DNA from: Desulfoluna sp942491485
GTDB lineage: Bacteria > Desulfobacterota > Desulfobacteria > Desulfobacterales > Desulfolunaceae
DNA: 64,000 nucleotides
Direction: 5' to 3'
Assembly (NCBI GenBank): GCA_942491485.1
Contig: CALOAX010000018.1
Coordinates: 124,001-188,000 of the forward strand
A program made the translations under genes and the position numbers. This document shows, one piece after another, positions 9,312 to 18,291 of the stretch. Under the pieces are notes generated by a model. That model saw only the letters and a list, made by a program, of their open reading frames with translations. It searched no databases and was not told the DNA's origin. The first letter of the stretch is position 1. Each line of letters starts with the position of its first letter.

Positions 9312-9466
9312 AACCGGAAAGTTTTTGCGGAGCTTTTATTAAAAACGACCCGCCGGAGGCAATGCTTTCAGGCTGTTCTGGTTATCTTATGCCTTGCGCG
9401 TGGGCCCCGCTATTGGTAGAAATGACAAATAGCATGCGAAATGTGCAATTTTTGACAGGAGGCGGG

Positions 9467-10435
9467 ATGAGGATCACTGTGATCATGGCTGATGAGTGTT
9501 CGGCGACCAGTGTTACCGGGGCCGTGGATGTGCTGTATTTTGCCGATCTGATGCATCGGTACAGGGCAGGGGGGAAAGAGCCTCTGTTTCAGATCGAAAC
9601 AGCTTCCCTGGACGGAGCGCCTGTCACCTGTTTTGGGGGGATGAGCCTGACGCCTCAAAAAGGGCTTGATGACATTGCGTCCACGGACTTGGTTCTGGTG
9701 CCCGGTTTTCTTCCCAATATTCTGACGGCTCTCGATGGGATTGCGGGTCTGTATCCATGGCTCAGGCATCACCATGAACAGGGGGCCTGGATCAGTTCCA
9801 TCTGCACGGGGTCTTTTGTTTTGGCCGAAGCCGGACTTCTTGATGGCAGGGAGGCCACCACCCACTGGCTCTATGCCGACCCGTTCAGGGCCAGGTACCC
9901 CCAGGTGATGCTTCTGGAAGACCGCATCATGACAGAAGACGGGCATGTTCTCTGCTCGGGGGGAGCATCGGCCGGAAACGACCTGCTGCTGCACCTCATT
10001 GGCAAGTTTGGGGGAGAGGAGCTGCTCCACGACTGCTCAAAGAAACTGCTCCTTGATTCGGGGGCGCGGGATCAGGCCCCATACATCTCCTGCTCATTTC
10101 CCATCAACCATGGTGACCACGACATTCGAAACGTCCAGGTGTGGCTGGAGGAGAATTCCGAAACGGGGCTTACCATCGATGCGATCGCCGGAAAATTCGG
10201 GTTTGGTATTCGGAATTTCAAGCGCAGGTTCAAGGCGGCAACGGCCATGAATCCCGTGAATTACATTCAGTCCCTTCGCATTGAAAAGGCCAAAACGCTG
10301 CTGGAGACGACTCGAAAGAGCATGGAGGAGATCACCTGTGAGGTGGGGTATGAGGACAGCAACTCCTTTCGCCGGCTTTTTAAGCACCACACCGGGATCT
10401 CACCCGGAGCCTTCCGGAAAAAGTTTTACAGGTAA
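9467..10435 (+). CDS. GlxA-family AraC-type transcriptional regulator (DJ-1/PfpI plus AraC HTH)
   Basis: A 322-residue protein. The N-terminal half (about 1-190) is a DJ-1/PfpI class-I amidotransferase-like domain with the nucleophile-elbow sequence SSICTGSFVLAEAGLL. The C-terminal 100 residues form an AraC/XylS double helix-turn-helix ending in CEVGYEDSNSFRRLFKHHTGISPGAFRKKF. Such proteins sense small nitrogenous metabolites and act as DNA-binding regulators; the ligand here is unknown. The ATG at 9467 is chosen because AGGAGG lies 4 nt upstream. A longer frame from 9362 would begin inside the repeat terminus. Confidence 0.88.
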   Translation: MRITVIMADECSATSVTGAVDVLYFADLMHRYRAGGKEPLFQIETASLDGAPVTCFGGMSLTPQKGLDDIASTDLVLVPGFLPNILTALDGIAGLYPWLRHHHEQGAWISSICTGSFVLAEAGLLDGREATTHWLYADPFRARYPQVMLLEDRIMTEDGHVLCSGGASAGNDLLLHLIGKFGGEELLHDCSKKLLLDSGARDQAPYISCSFPINHGDHDIRNVQVWLEENSETGLTIDAIAGKFGFGIRNFKRRFKAATAMNPVNYIQSLRIEKAKTLLETTRKSMEEITCEVGYEDSNSFRRLFKHHTGISPGAFRKKFYR

Positions 10436-10708
10436 GGGCCTCGCTGTGAAATAATTATACAATGACCGTTACCGGGCGTTTCCACACTGCTGTGCTGTCC
10501 ATACAGAACGTGTCAAATTATATTTGACAAGGCCAAAATGCGGGGGAAGGGATTAAAAAGCGTGGCTACTGGCGAGAGGATAAGGGCAAAAAGCTGCCTT
10601 TGCCGGTAATGTTGCCACCTTGAAAGCACGGTGCGGATGCGTTTTTCCCTTCGTTGCAGGCAAAATAGCTCTGAATGAAGAACAATGAATTTCTTTAAGT
10701 GTCCCTGT
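10436..10708. other. Intergenic, with a decayed structured-repeat copy
   Basis: Convergent spacer with no gene. Bases 10605-10672 (CCACCTTGAAAGC, then GTGCGGATGCG and TTCCCTTCGTT) match the head and stem of the repeat at 51528-51610 but have lost the complementary arm, so this looks like a degenerate copy. Confidence 0.5.
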
Positions 10709-11209
10709 TTACACCAGGCTGACGTTATTCAGGGTTCTTTTCATATAGGCGGCACCGTCTCCATACCCCTTTAGGTCCCCATGATAATCCGCAACCTGAA
10801 AACCATACGTCTCCCAGAATACGGTGCTGCCTTGAACCGCCGTTAACGCCATGGTGCAAAGATTCCCGGTCATGGCAGACGAGGTGACGGCATTCACCAG
10901 AAGGGCCGCAGTCTCGGATCCCCGACCGGATGTTGAGACCGCAAGGTCATGCACATAAAGGAGGTCGTTTCCGGAAAGGGTCTGCAGGGGGATGTCCAGT
11001 GCAGGGACATCCTGGTCCTTCCAAGGGTGAGACAGGGCATAGCCGATGAGTGTGTTTTCAGTTTCCGCAACAAAACAGGCGTTCGGGGAGAGGTGCCACC
11101 TGCTTTGCAGGGCAGCCAGGGTTTCCTGTATTTCTTCCCCGTAGCACTCCTGTTGAATCCGAAGTATACTGGGCCAGTCGCTTTCTTTTATAGTTCTGCA
11201 GTGCATCAT
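10709..11209 (-). CDS. GNAT-family N-acetyltransferase
   Basis: A 166-residue single GNAT domain. It has an N-terminal RTIKESDWPSILRIQQECY entry helix, the central strand FVAETENTLIGYAL, LLYVHDLAVS before the acetyl-CoA pyrophosphate loop (degenerate SGRGSETAALL), and a final FWETYGFQ motif. The substrate cannot be read from the sequence. It is flanked on both sides by non-coding spacers and is probably monocistronic. Confidence 0.82.
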   Translation of the reverse strand: MMHCRTIKESDWPSILRIQQECYGEEIQETLAALQSRWHLSPNACFVAETENTLIGYALSHPWKDQDVPALDIPLQTLSGNDLLYVHDLAVSTSGRGSETAALLVNAVTSSAMTGNLCTMALTAVQGSTVFWETYGFQVADYHGDLKGYGDGAAYMKRTLNNVSLV

Positions 11210-11511
11210 GGGTGCTTACCATTGTGTTGTTTCTGAATAAATCGGATTTATAGCATACAAACCACGGACTGTATCGGCATCGTTCCGATGCGGGTGTGTG
11301 GTGTTTAAACTCATGTGGCTCTAATCGGTCTGGGGGGGGATTGGCGGGATGCTGTGCATTGGTCCTTAGCCTGCGTGCCATGGGCATTGCAGCGGTCTCC
11401 ACACGTGTTCTCTGATTTGGCGCTTCTCACCCGGTTATGGCTGTGTTAGATTTCCGGGTTCGGGCGTGATCCCTCTTGGGGATTTACGGGCCCGGTATTT
11501 GATATATTGAA
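11210..11511. other. Intergenic region, nothing recognised
   Basis: Divergent 300-bp spacer between the acetyltransferase and the SRPBCC gene. It presumably holds both promoters. No convincing repeat, terminator or small gene was found. Confidence 0.4.
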
Positions 11512-12018
11512 ATGAGGCAGGGTGACGTGATGTGGTTGTGGGTGGATCGGTGGCGGTGGTATCGCTTTGAGGAGGAGTGGGTGGTTAAGGCTCCCGTGGC
11601 GACGGTGTGGGATGGCATGGTTCATGTGGAGGAGTGGCCCCGCTGGTGGGAGGGCTTAGAGTTCACCGATTCAGAGGATCAACTCCCCGCGGGCATGGAA
11701 GGCAAGCATTACACGACCCGATGGAAAGGCCCGCTTCCTTACGGCCTTGACGTTCACGCCGTGATACGCGAGGCCAGCACCCATGACACCATTTCTGCCG
11801 ATATCCATGGCGATATCGAAGGGCGATGCACCTGCCGTATCGAGGAGAACCAGGTGGGTACCCGCGGTGTTTTTTCCTTGGATGTGCGGACGACCAAGCC
11901 GTGGATGAGCCTTTTATCTCCATTTTTAAAGGGGTACTTCAGCGAGAACCACAATCAGCTCATGGCAAAGGGAATGCGTGGGTTTACCCGGTACATTGCA
12001 AAGGGGACTGCCGCATGA
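11512..12018 (+). CDS. SRPBCC-family (START/polyketide-cyclase-like) protein
   Basis: A 168-residue protein with the SRPBCC signature: EEWVVKAPVATVWDGMVHVEEWPRWWEGL at the first strand and helix, then alternating strands, then a long C-terminal amphipathic helix (FLKGYFSENHNQLMAKGMRGF). The fold binds hydrophobic ligands. A later ATG (11530) is possible. Its stop overlaps the next start (ATGA at 12015-12018), which couples it to the LolA-like gene and suggests a shared role in lipid or hydrophobic ligand handling (inference). Confidence 0.75.
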   Translation: MRQGDVMWLWVDRWRWYRFEEEWVVKAPVATVWDGMVHVEEWPRWWEGLEFTDSEDQLPAGMEGKHYTTRWKGPLPYGLDVHAVIREASTHDTISADIHGDIEGRCTCRIEENQVGTRGVFSLDVRTTKPWMSLLSPFLKGYFSENHNQLMAKGMRGFTRYIAKGTAA

Positions 12019-12641
12019 CACGCCATTTTATGGCAGCATCTCTTTTCTGTGCCTGCCTGCTTTTTGTCGCTCCCGTGTGGGGGGATGAGCACCCACTCCT
12101 TGACGGGATGATGGATAGCTTTGACGCGTTGACGAACTACACGACCCTTCTGGATTCGGAAGGGGAAGATGGCCGCAACCGCATTATCTACACCTACAAA
12201 AAACCGGGCTTTATCAGGATGGATTTTATCCGGCCTCACAAGGGGGCCCGGCTTATCTACAATCCCACGGAAAACAGGGTCTCCCTGCGCCCCTTTTCAA
12301 CCAAACTTCTTACCCTGAACCTCTCACCGGACAACCGCCTGATCACCGACCCCAAAGGTCACACCGTGGACCGCTCTGATATCGGTGCCCTGATTCGCTC
12401 TGCGATGCGGCACGCGAAAGAAGGCACCGTCACCAGCCTGCCACCTGAGGTGGTGGAGACCCATCTTTGTCCCCGGCTCATGATTGAGAGTGAGAAGGTG
12501 AGCTATCTTTTGTGGATACACCCCGAACTCGGATTGCCCATCAAGGTGTTGAAATCTTACACCGGTGGAAGTATAGAGACCGTATTTCTTCGCAATCTTA
12601 TTGTGGATGGCCCCATAGACGACGCTCTGTTTGAGCATTAA
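12015..12641 (+). CDS. LolA-like outer-membrane lipoprotein-carrier family protein
   Basis: A 208-residue protein with a cleavable signal peptide (MTRHFMAASLFCACLLFVAPVWG) and a LolA/LolB-like beta-barrel pattern: repeated strands containing YKKPGFIRMDFIRP, GARLIYNPTENRVSLRP and ESEKVSYLLWIHPELGLPIKVL. LolA-type proteins carry lipoproteins or lipids across the periplasm, so an outer membrane is implied. It is translationally coupled to the SRPBCC gene. It may be a LolA-like paralogue (DUF1571 type) rather than housekeeping LolA. Confidence 0.72.
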   Translation: MTRHFMAASLFCACLLFVAPVWGDEHPLLDGMMDSFDALTNYTTLLDSEGEDGRNRIIYTYKKPGFIRMDFIRPHKGARLIYNPTENRVSLRPFSTKLLTLNLSPDNRLITDPKGHTVDRSDIGALIRSAMRHAKEGTVTSLPPEVVETHLCPRLMIESEKVSYLLWIHPELGLPIKVLKSYTGGSIETVFLRNLIVDGPIDDALFEH

Positions 12642-12667
12642 AACGTCGTGATGGTTTCCTCTGACGA

Positions 12668-13555
12668 TTAGCTCATCACCATACGAAGGGTCTCCATGAG
12701 CTTTGACTTGACGTCACCGTTTTCTTCCATGAACGGAAAGAGGTCCGTGATCTCTTTTCTTGCATGCTCTTTAATCTGCTCCAGAAGCTCTGTGAGAAGT
12801 GCCTTAAGGTTCTTGTTTACCGGGGCGTTTGTTCGGGAGCACTCTTCTATGAAATCAATGATCCGATCCAGCTTCTCACGCATGTCCTCATGCTCGTTGG
12901 TCAACTCGCTGATGAGGCCATGATGCTCAGCCGGCATGTGGGTAAGGCCGATCTTAAAGTAAATCTTCTCTTCAATCTCAAAGTGTGTTGTCAGGTCTTT
13001 TTTCATCAGATTGAGAATCGCCTCATATTCCGCTGGTTCAGCAGAGGGATCATGATCTTTCATCATGTCCTGGAGGCCCACCACAAAGTGGGTGATGACC
13101 TTGTGTTCTCCGGATATTTTCAGGAGTACATTTTCCATCTCTTCGATTTCAGGGCGCAGGCTGGACTTTGGGGCCTGGTTTGCCTTTTCAAGGGCGCTGA
13201 TGAAGGCAAGAAAGAGCTTCATGCCGGCAGTGTTGATTTTTCCGATATGAACGCCGGAGTGTGCTCCGTGGTTCTCCCCAAGGGTATAGACACATTTGCC
13301 TTTAAAATGAACAGGGGTACCCTTGATCTTCAGGACAAGGTCAAGGGGGGTTCCCTGGGCGACCGGTTCCTGGGTTTCCAGAAGCATGCCCGTTTTGCTT
13401 ATGTTGTTCGTGATGCCATGTTTGTAGGCTGTATCCGGACTTGTTCGGTAGGAAACTTTCTGGGTCGTATCGTATCGTTCAAATCGCCTGTTGTTAATTT
13501 TGCTCATGATGTCGTTCTGCTTTCGTTTCTGGGAATAAGTGTTAGATTTCAACAT
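12668..13555 (-). CDS. PilZ-hemerythrin fusion protein
   Basis: A 295-residue protein. Residues about 20-120 form a PilZ domain (RRFERYDT at the start and the downstream N-x-SxxG-type motif NISKTGMLL), the usual c-di-GMP receptor fold. Residues about 140-290 form a hemerythrin/HHE-like four-helix bundle, with putative di-iron ligands in HKVITHF, HFEIEEKIYF, EHEDMREKL and EHARKEITDLFP. It could link c-di-GMP state to oxygen or NO sensing (inference). The ATG at 13555 has AAGG 6 nt upstream; an internal ATG at 13507 lacks a ribosome site but is possible. The protein appears soluble. Confidence 0.78.
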   Translation of the reverse strand: MLKSNTYSQKRKQNDIMSKINNRRFERYDTTQKVSYRTSPDTAYKHGITNNISKTGMLLETQEPVAQGTPLDLVLKIKGTPVHFKGKCVYTLGENHGAHSGVHIGKINTAGMKLFLAFISALEKANQAPKSSLRPEIEEMENVLLKISGEHKVITHFVVGLQDMMKDHDPSAEPAEYEAILNLMKKDLTTHFEIEEKIYFKIGLTHMPAEHHGLISELTNEHEDMREKLDRIIDFIEECSRTNAPVNKNLKALLTELLEQIKEHARKEITDLFPFMEENGDVKSKLMETLRMVMS

Positions 13556-13669
13556 AGGCGACCTTGTTCCATATGAAAAGGCATAATCCGTATGCCTTGC
13601 TTAAAAATACCCTCATTACTCTGGGGGGGAGTAGTCGATGTGAACCAACCAGGAGATTTTACGAGGTAT

Positions 13670-13850
13670 CTATCCCGGATATTTCATGAAAAACAATCAG
13701 ATCAAAGCAACGGCATGTGATTACTGGTAGTTGTTGTAAGAAATTACGATATTTCAACGGCTTAAAATGGTATTCACGGTTTTCTGCTCGCTTTTCTCAC
13801 CCTTCGGGCGAGCTGAGTTCACCCATCTTCTGCGTTATCATGGCTACATG
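13670..13850. mobile_element. Copy of ~255-bp TIR element (MITE-like)
   Basis: Starting at TATCCCGGATATTTCATGA, this segment matches 17649-17820 in several blocks: the left end, the ATTCACGGTTTTCTG block, the TTTTCTCACCCT-CGGGCG block and the CTGCGTTATCA block. It lies just beyond the 3' end of the binding-protein gene on the minus strand. It encodes no transposase, so it resembles a non-autonomous miniature element. Confidence 0.65.
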
Positions 13851-13888
13851 CGTGGGTGTTGCCGGGGCCTTGCAGGCATGTGGGGTAT

Positions 13889-15070
13889 TCAAGGGCCTCT
13901 TGCGCACTGATTTTCCGGTTTTATCTCTCCCATTGGCTTGACGGAAAGCAGCTTGCCCTGAACGTATCGTCCGATGACCATATTCATGTTGACATGGTGA
14001 TCGTCCCGGAGTGTGACAATTCCATTGCCTCCCTGTATCCGTGTTCCCGGCATGAGCTCCATGGCCTTTTCAAGGTCGAGGCTTCCTGCCCTGTTCAGGG
14101 CCGAAGCGAACATTTTCATCAGACTGCTGCTGCTTTCGGTGATGTGGGTGGGCGGGTAGGGGGAGTCGGGAAAGAGTTTTTTGTGTCTGGCGACAAAGGC
14201 TTTGGCTTCCGGGCGGTCAAGGCTCGCCATAAAGTGGAGGCAGGTGTGGATGCCTTCCAGGTCTCCGGGGCTGAACTCTGATAGGTGGCTCTCGTCGAAT
14301 GAGATGGCAGCAATGGTAACCTTTCCTTTCAAAGAGGAGGCGTTGAATTGATGGATAAATCGCATGCCATCTTTACCGGAGGGTGTCAGCAGCAGGGTGT
14401 TTGACCGGGATTCTTTGATGCGTTTCAGAACCTGGCTGTAATCCGGGGTACCATGGGGCGTCAGTTCGACGCCGGTCACCTGGCCGCCTTCTGCCTTGAT
14501 CTTATCTGCGGCAATGGCTGCGATTTTAGTCGACCAAGGGGCATCCTGTCCGAAAATAAAGACGCCCGGGCCGCGTTTTTGCAACAGGTATGAGACCATG
14601 GGATTAATACTGTGATCGGGGGTTTCGCTGTAGTAAAAGACATGGCGATCGCACTCGCCCCCTTCGTAGTCGGTGGCGTAAAGCAAGGGGATGCCCGCTT
14701 TTTTGGTGACAATGGCCAGGCGTTGCCGTGAGGCATTGTCGGCGACAGTGAGAATCGCGACGACTTTTTTATCTTCGATCAGTCTTCGGCAAAGGGCTTC
14801 GGCAGCCATGGGGTCCGATTCACTATTACGTACCTCGAGGTGAAGCCGCCTGCCCCCCAGTATCCCTCCGTTATTTAACTCTTCCACAGCCATGGACGCT
14901 CCCTGAAGGGCCATACGGCCATGTGGTTCATAATCCCCGCTCAAAGGAACCACCACGCCAATTTTAATGGGGGGACCCTGGAATGAGATGGGTGTGTCCG
15001 CCACATGGAGGAGGAGGGCGGTCAGAGAGAGGGCCAGGAGTATCAGAAGAAGAAACAGGTTTTTATTCAT
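13889..15070 (-). CDS. Branched-chain-amino-acid-type periplasmic binding protein (orphan)
   Basis: A 393-residue protein with an N-terminal hydrophobic signal or anchor (MNKNLFLLLILLALSLTALLL) and a full Peripla_BP_6 fold. Typical motifs are IKIGVVVPLSGDYEPHGRMALQGASMAVEELN, GGRRLHLEVRNSESDP and GRYVQGKL. Relatives bind amino acids, amides or urea. No permease or ATPase genes adjoin it, so it may feed a distant transporter or serve chemotaxis; a chemoreceptor gene lies next door on the opposite strand. A MITE-like element sits directly beyond its 3' end. Confidence 0.82.
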   Translation of the reverse strand: MNKNLFLLLILLALSLTALLLHVADTPISFQGPPIKIGVVVPLSGDYEPHGRMALQGASMAVEELNNGGILGGRRLHLEVRNSESDPMAAEALCRRLIEDKKVVAILTVADNASRQRLAIVTKKAGIPLLYATDYEGGECDRHVFYYSETPDHSINPMVSYLLQKRGPGVFIFGQDAPWSTKIAAIAADKIKAEGGQVTGVELTPHGTPDYSQVLKRIKESRSNTLLLTPSGKDGMRFIHQFNASSLKGKVTIAAISFDESHLSEFSPGDLEGIHTCLHFMASLDRPEAKAFVARHKKLFPDSPYPPTHITESSSSLMKMFASALNRAGSLDLEKAMELMPGTRIQGGNGIVTLRDDHHVNMNMVIGRYVQGKLLSVKPMGEIKPENQCARGP

Positions 15071-15425
15071 AGGATCATTCTCGTGAATAAACAGGTTTCG
15101 GCGTTTTTATCCGGGAATGAAGCGCACGTGCTCGGATAAGGCTGGGAGGATGGGTTTTAGTGTATGATATTTGGGGCTTGGTGTCACCCCTTCACCCTTT
15201 GATTCTCTCCTTGGCCATGCGGCGGCAATTGAAAGGCCGGATGCGTGCCAGCGGCCTGTGAATCACGAATGTTCCCTGGAAACTGCGAATAGCCTCAAGG
15301 TCCGAGGTGGGATGCCGATGGGATATATATTCATATCAATTTGAGTTTGACCGTTCCCGCCCACCCTCCGGGTTGTGCCGGCTGAACGGTCTTTGGACTT
15401 TGGACTGTGTTTTTACGGGGGAATC
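15071..15425. other. Intergenic region, nothing recognised
   Basis: Divergent spacer of about 355 bp between the binding-protein gene and the chemoreceptor. It presumably contains both promoters. No repeat-family copy or terminator was identified. Confidence 0.4.
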
Positions 15426-17414
15426 GTGACGTTTGGAAATCTGAAAATCAAAACTAAAATCTTGCTTGGGGTGACCACGCTTTTTGTTCTTATGATGGTT
15501 GTCTCCTCCTTTGTGAGCACTCGAATCTCTTTTTCGATCATTTATGATCGCATTACAACCAAAGAGGCACCGGCCAGTGCGAATCATATTGCCGGTCAGT
15601 TTGATAAGAAAATCCACAACACCATCAGCATATCTAAGCTTATCGCAGACAACCCTTTTTTTCTTCACTGGATTGACTCAGGTGAAGGCAAAGACCTGGA
15701 AGGACCGGCCATTGCCTACCTGAAAGAGGTTATGAATCAGGACATGGCCTTTGTCTTTCTTGTCTCCGACAAATCGAAGAATTACTACACTGCCGATGGC
15801 TTTTTCAAAACCGTCGACAAGAACAGCGACAGGGACGGATGGTACTTCAACGCCCTCAAGTCGGGACAGAAGGTCTCCATCAACATTGAGGCCAACGAGG
15901 AGTCCGGCGACCTCATGGCGTTTATTAACGTTTTGATGGGCAGTGTGGATCATCCCTATGGCGTGGCAGGGGCAGGCATCAACCTGAACAAACTCTCCGG
16001 GGAGCTGAAAAGTGCCGGGCTGAGCGAGGGGTCCGTGTCTTACCTGATTGGCGGGGACGGGGGCATCAAGGCCCATCCCGAAGAGTCGTTTATTTCCACC
16101 GTCAAGAATATCAAAAACATTCAGGACAAAGGGTTCCAGGAGAAGATCGCCGGGGCGCTCCTGAATCAGGATTCCGGTGTTCTGGAATACGAAGATGCCG
16201 ACGGTATCAATAAGCTCGTGGTCTTTACCGTGGTGGAGTCCTCGGGCTGGAAGATCGTCATTGAGACGCCGAAAAAAGAGCTCGGCAAAGGGTTGGGCAA
16301 AATAACCGTTGCCACTTATTCCATGCTGGCCGTGTTTGTCGTCCTGCTTGTCATTGTTCTGCATTTTCTTGTCAATATCATCTTAAGGCCGGTAAACGAT
16401 GCGGTGCACACCCTTGAGGACATCTCCGAAGGGGAGGGCGACCTTACCAAGCGCCTCGCCGTTATGTCCAAAGACGAGGCAGGCCAGCTGGCATTGAACT
16501 TCAACCGATTCGTCGACAAGCTTCAAACCATGATCCAGAGCATTGCCGGCAACTCCAGGCTGGTAAAAGATGCCTCCGGGAACCTTGCCGTCATCTCCCA
16601 GGATATGGCAGACAACTCCAGTACCTCGTCCAGCAAATCAGAACGTGTGGCCCAGGCATCCGACGAGATGAACGCCCATATCAACGAGGTGGCCCAGGGC
16701 ATGGAGACGGCCTCCAGCAATGTGGGGCAGGTGGCAGCGGCAACCGAGGAGATGAGCTCCACCATCCACGAGATTGCAAAAAACTCTGAAAACGCCCGCC
16801 GCGTGACCCTCGACGCTGTAAAGGTGACCCGCAGCGCTTCAGAAGAGATCGGGCAGTTGGGCAAGGCTGCGGTGGATATCGCCAAGGTAATCGAAACCAT
16901 CACCGACATTTCGGAACAGACCAACCTCCTGGCCTTGAACGCCACCATCGAGGCGGCCCGTGCCGGCGAAGCCGGAAAGGGCTTCTCCGTTGTGGCAAAT
17001 GAGATCAAGGACCTCGCCGGCCAGACGAACCACGCCACAGAGGATATCAAGTCCCGCATCCACGGGATCCAGGCATCAACCACAAGCACGGTGGAAGGGA
17101 TCGGCAAACTTTCCGGCATCATCGATTCGGTGAACGAGATCGTGGAAAGCATTGCCGCCGCCGTGGAAGAGCAGTCCGCCACCACAAGCGAGATTTCCCG
17201 GAATGTCGCCGAGGTCTCTTCGGTCCTTAACAACGTCCATGGCAACATCTCCCAGGTGGCCGATACCTCCGGCGATATCGCCCGCGAAATCGACGACGTA
17301 AACCAAAACGCAAAGGGGCTGTCGGAAAACAGCCAGGATGTCCTGAAGAGCTCCGAAGAGCTGAAGACACTGGCCGATGAATTGACAACCCTGGTGGATC
17401 AGTTCCGGGTTTAA
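15426..17414 (+). CDS. Methyl-accepting chemotaxis protein (Cache-type sensor)
   Basis: A 662-residue chemoreceptor. Domains in order: TM1 (about 12-35), a periplasmic dCache-like ligand-binding region (about 40-290, with GVAGAGINLNKLS and a second PAS-like subdomain), TM2 (about 298-322), HAMP (DISEGEGDLTKRL follows it), and a long cytoplasmic helical domain with the signalling hairpin EQTNLLALNATIEAARAGEAGKGF. There is no C-terminal CheR-tethering pentapeptide. A GTG start at 15426 with GGGGG upstream is preferred over an upstream GTG at 15375, because the protein then begins next to TM1 as in its paralogues. Confidence 0.88.
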   Translation: MTFGNLKIKTKILLGVTTLFVLMMVVSSFVSTRISFSIIYDRITTKEAPASANHIAGQFDKKIHNTISISKLIADNPFFLHWIDSGEGKDLEGPAIAYLKEVMNQDMAFVFLVSDKSKNYYTADGFFKTVDKNSDRDGWYFNALKSGQKVSINIEANEESGDLMAFINVLMGSVDHPYGVAGAGINLNKLSGELKSAGLSEGSVSYLIGGDGGIKAHPEESFISTVKNIKNIQDKGFQEKIAGALLNQDSGVLEYEDADGINKLVVFTVVESSGWKIVIETPKKELGKGLGKITVATYSMLAVFVVLLVIVLHFLVNIILRPVNDAVHTLEDISEGEGDLTKRLAVMSKDEAGQLALNFNRFVDKLQTMIQSIAGNSRLVKDASGNLAVISQDMADNSSTSSSKSERVAQASDEMNAHINEVAQGMETASSNVGQVAAATEEMSSTIHEIAKNSENARRVTLDAVKVTRSASEEIGQLGKAAVDIAKVIETITDISEQTNLLALNATIEAARAGEAGKGFSVVANEIKDLAGQTNHATEDIKSRIHGIQASTTSTVEGIGKLSGIIDSVNEIVESIAAAVEEQSATTSEISRNVAEVSSVLNNVHGNISQVADTSGDIAREIDDVNQNAKGLSENSQDVLKSSEELKTLADELTTLVDQFRV

Positions 17415-17435
17415 TGGAAAGGAAACAGGGACGAT

Positions 17436-17539
17436 GCCTCCGGCGGCCAGGGGATGATCCCCTGGACCCCAGGTTCGCGAATGCTCCCGGCCTTCGTTCC
17501 TCAGGCCGATCACATTCGCTGACGGGCTTCGCCCGTGAC
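17436..17539 (+). repeat. Structured intergenic repeat, head orientation (copy A)
   Basis: Begins 22 nt after the chemoreceptor stop with GCCTCCGGCGGC. It carries the head hairpin CAGGGGATGATCCCCTG, a variable stem with arms GCGAATG and CATTCGC around CCTTCGTTCCTCAGG, and the tail hairpin ACGGGCTTCGCCCGT. Confidence 0.8.
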
Positions 17540-17603
17540 AAAAGCTATCGTAACCTTAGGCGTTGTCGCGAGCTTTGCTCGAAATAGTTTCTTTGAGATA
17601 ACA

Positions 17604-17648
17604 AACAGCCCCGGTACCCAGTGATGGGTTCCGGGGCTGTTTGTGTTT
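17604..17648 (+). terminator. Intrinsic terminator after the chemoreceptor
   Basis: AACAGCCCCGGTACCC (17604-17619) pairs with GGGTTCCGGGGCTGTT (17626-17641) with one mismatch, followed by a T-rich tail. It lies downstream of the repeat rather than directly after the gene. Confidence 0.8.
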
Positions 17649-17903
17649 AGCCCGAATATTTCATGAGAAAACGGTCAGGTCAAGGGAATTTAAAGTGATT
17701 ACAGATTCTTATTGTGGGTAAGCTGAGTTGTTTCAAAAATGCAAAATGTAATTCACGGTTTTCTGTTTGATTTTCTCACCCTCCGGGCGCGCCGGGTGCA
17801 CTCATCTGCTGCGTTATCAGAGCTTTGAGGTAAACCACTACATCTTCAGCTCTGATGCCTTGCATATAAGCGCACCCGACTCGTGACATATCCGGGTTAG
17901 GCT
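17649..17903. mobile_element. ~255-bp TIR element (MITE-like)
   Basis: The left end AGCCCGAATATTTCATGAG and the right end CTCGTGACATATCCGGGTTAGGCT are imperfect inverted repeats (about 15 of 20 positions). The interior shares blocks with 13670-13850. There is no open reading frame of transposase type. It looks like a non-autonomous element mobilised in trans. Confidence 0.65.
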
Positions 17904-17953
17904 GATGTGTCGCGGGTGTGGGAAGGGCTGCTGTCACAGGGCGGTCGTGGCGG

Positions 17954-18059
17954 GTAGGGTGCATTTATGCACCATGCTTGCATAAAAAATGGACAAGATT
18001 TTTCGGGGGATTTGGAAGCACTTCACGCTTTCGTTTGTGGTGCACGGAGTGCACCCTAC
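17954..18059. mobile_element. 106-bp TIR element
   Basis: Bounded by GTAGGGTGCATTTATGCACCA on the left and TGGTGCACGGAGTGCACCCTAC on the right, each itself a small hairpin and mutually inverted. The same layout recurs at 53296-53402, and a left end alone occurs at 45956-45976. It is REP/MITE-like, with no coding capacity. Confidence 0.75.
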
Positions 18060-18198
18060 GGATCACGGTGCTGCTATTGTTGTGGAGGGAGGCAAGGCAC
18101 TTTAGATGTCAGCCGTTACTTTCGAAGGGCGTATTTGTGAACTCATTTTCGGGGGGCGACTGCTGCTGCGAACTCAACAGCTGTCGGGTCGTGGAAGG

Positions 18199-18278
18199 CC
18201 GAAGTGCTTTGCCCGAGGGACGAGGGCAAAGCACTTTGGCAACCAGCTTTCGAGGTGGCTCACCTCGCCGCCGGAGGC
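18199..18278 (-). repeat. Structured intergenic repeat, closing orientation (copy B)
   Basis: The stem is CCGAAGTGCTTTGCCC paired with GGGCAAAGCACTTTGG around GAGGGACGA, followed by a second hairpin (CGAGGTG-GCT-CACCTCG) and the terminal GCCGCCGGAGGC. The stem sequence differs from copy A but pairing is kept. It lies 14 nt beyond the stop of the minus-strand chemoreceptor. Confidence 0.8.
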
Positions 18279-18291
18279 TTGCTTTTTGCTC

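Noticed and set aside
17649..17903. Complete insertion sequence
   Set aside because: Inverted ends exist but there is no room for, or trace of, a transposase gene.
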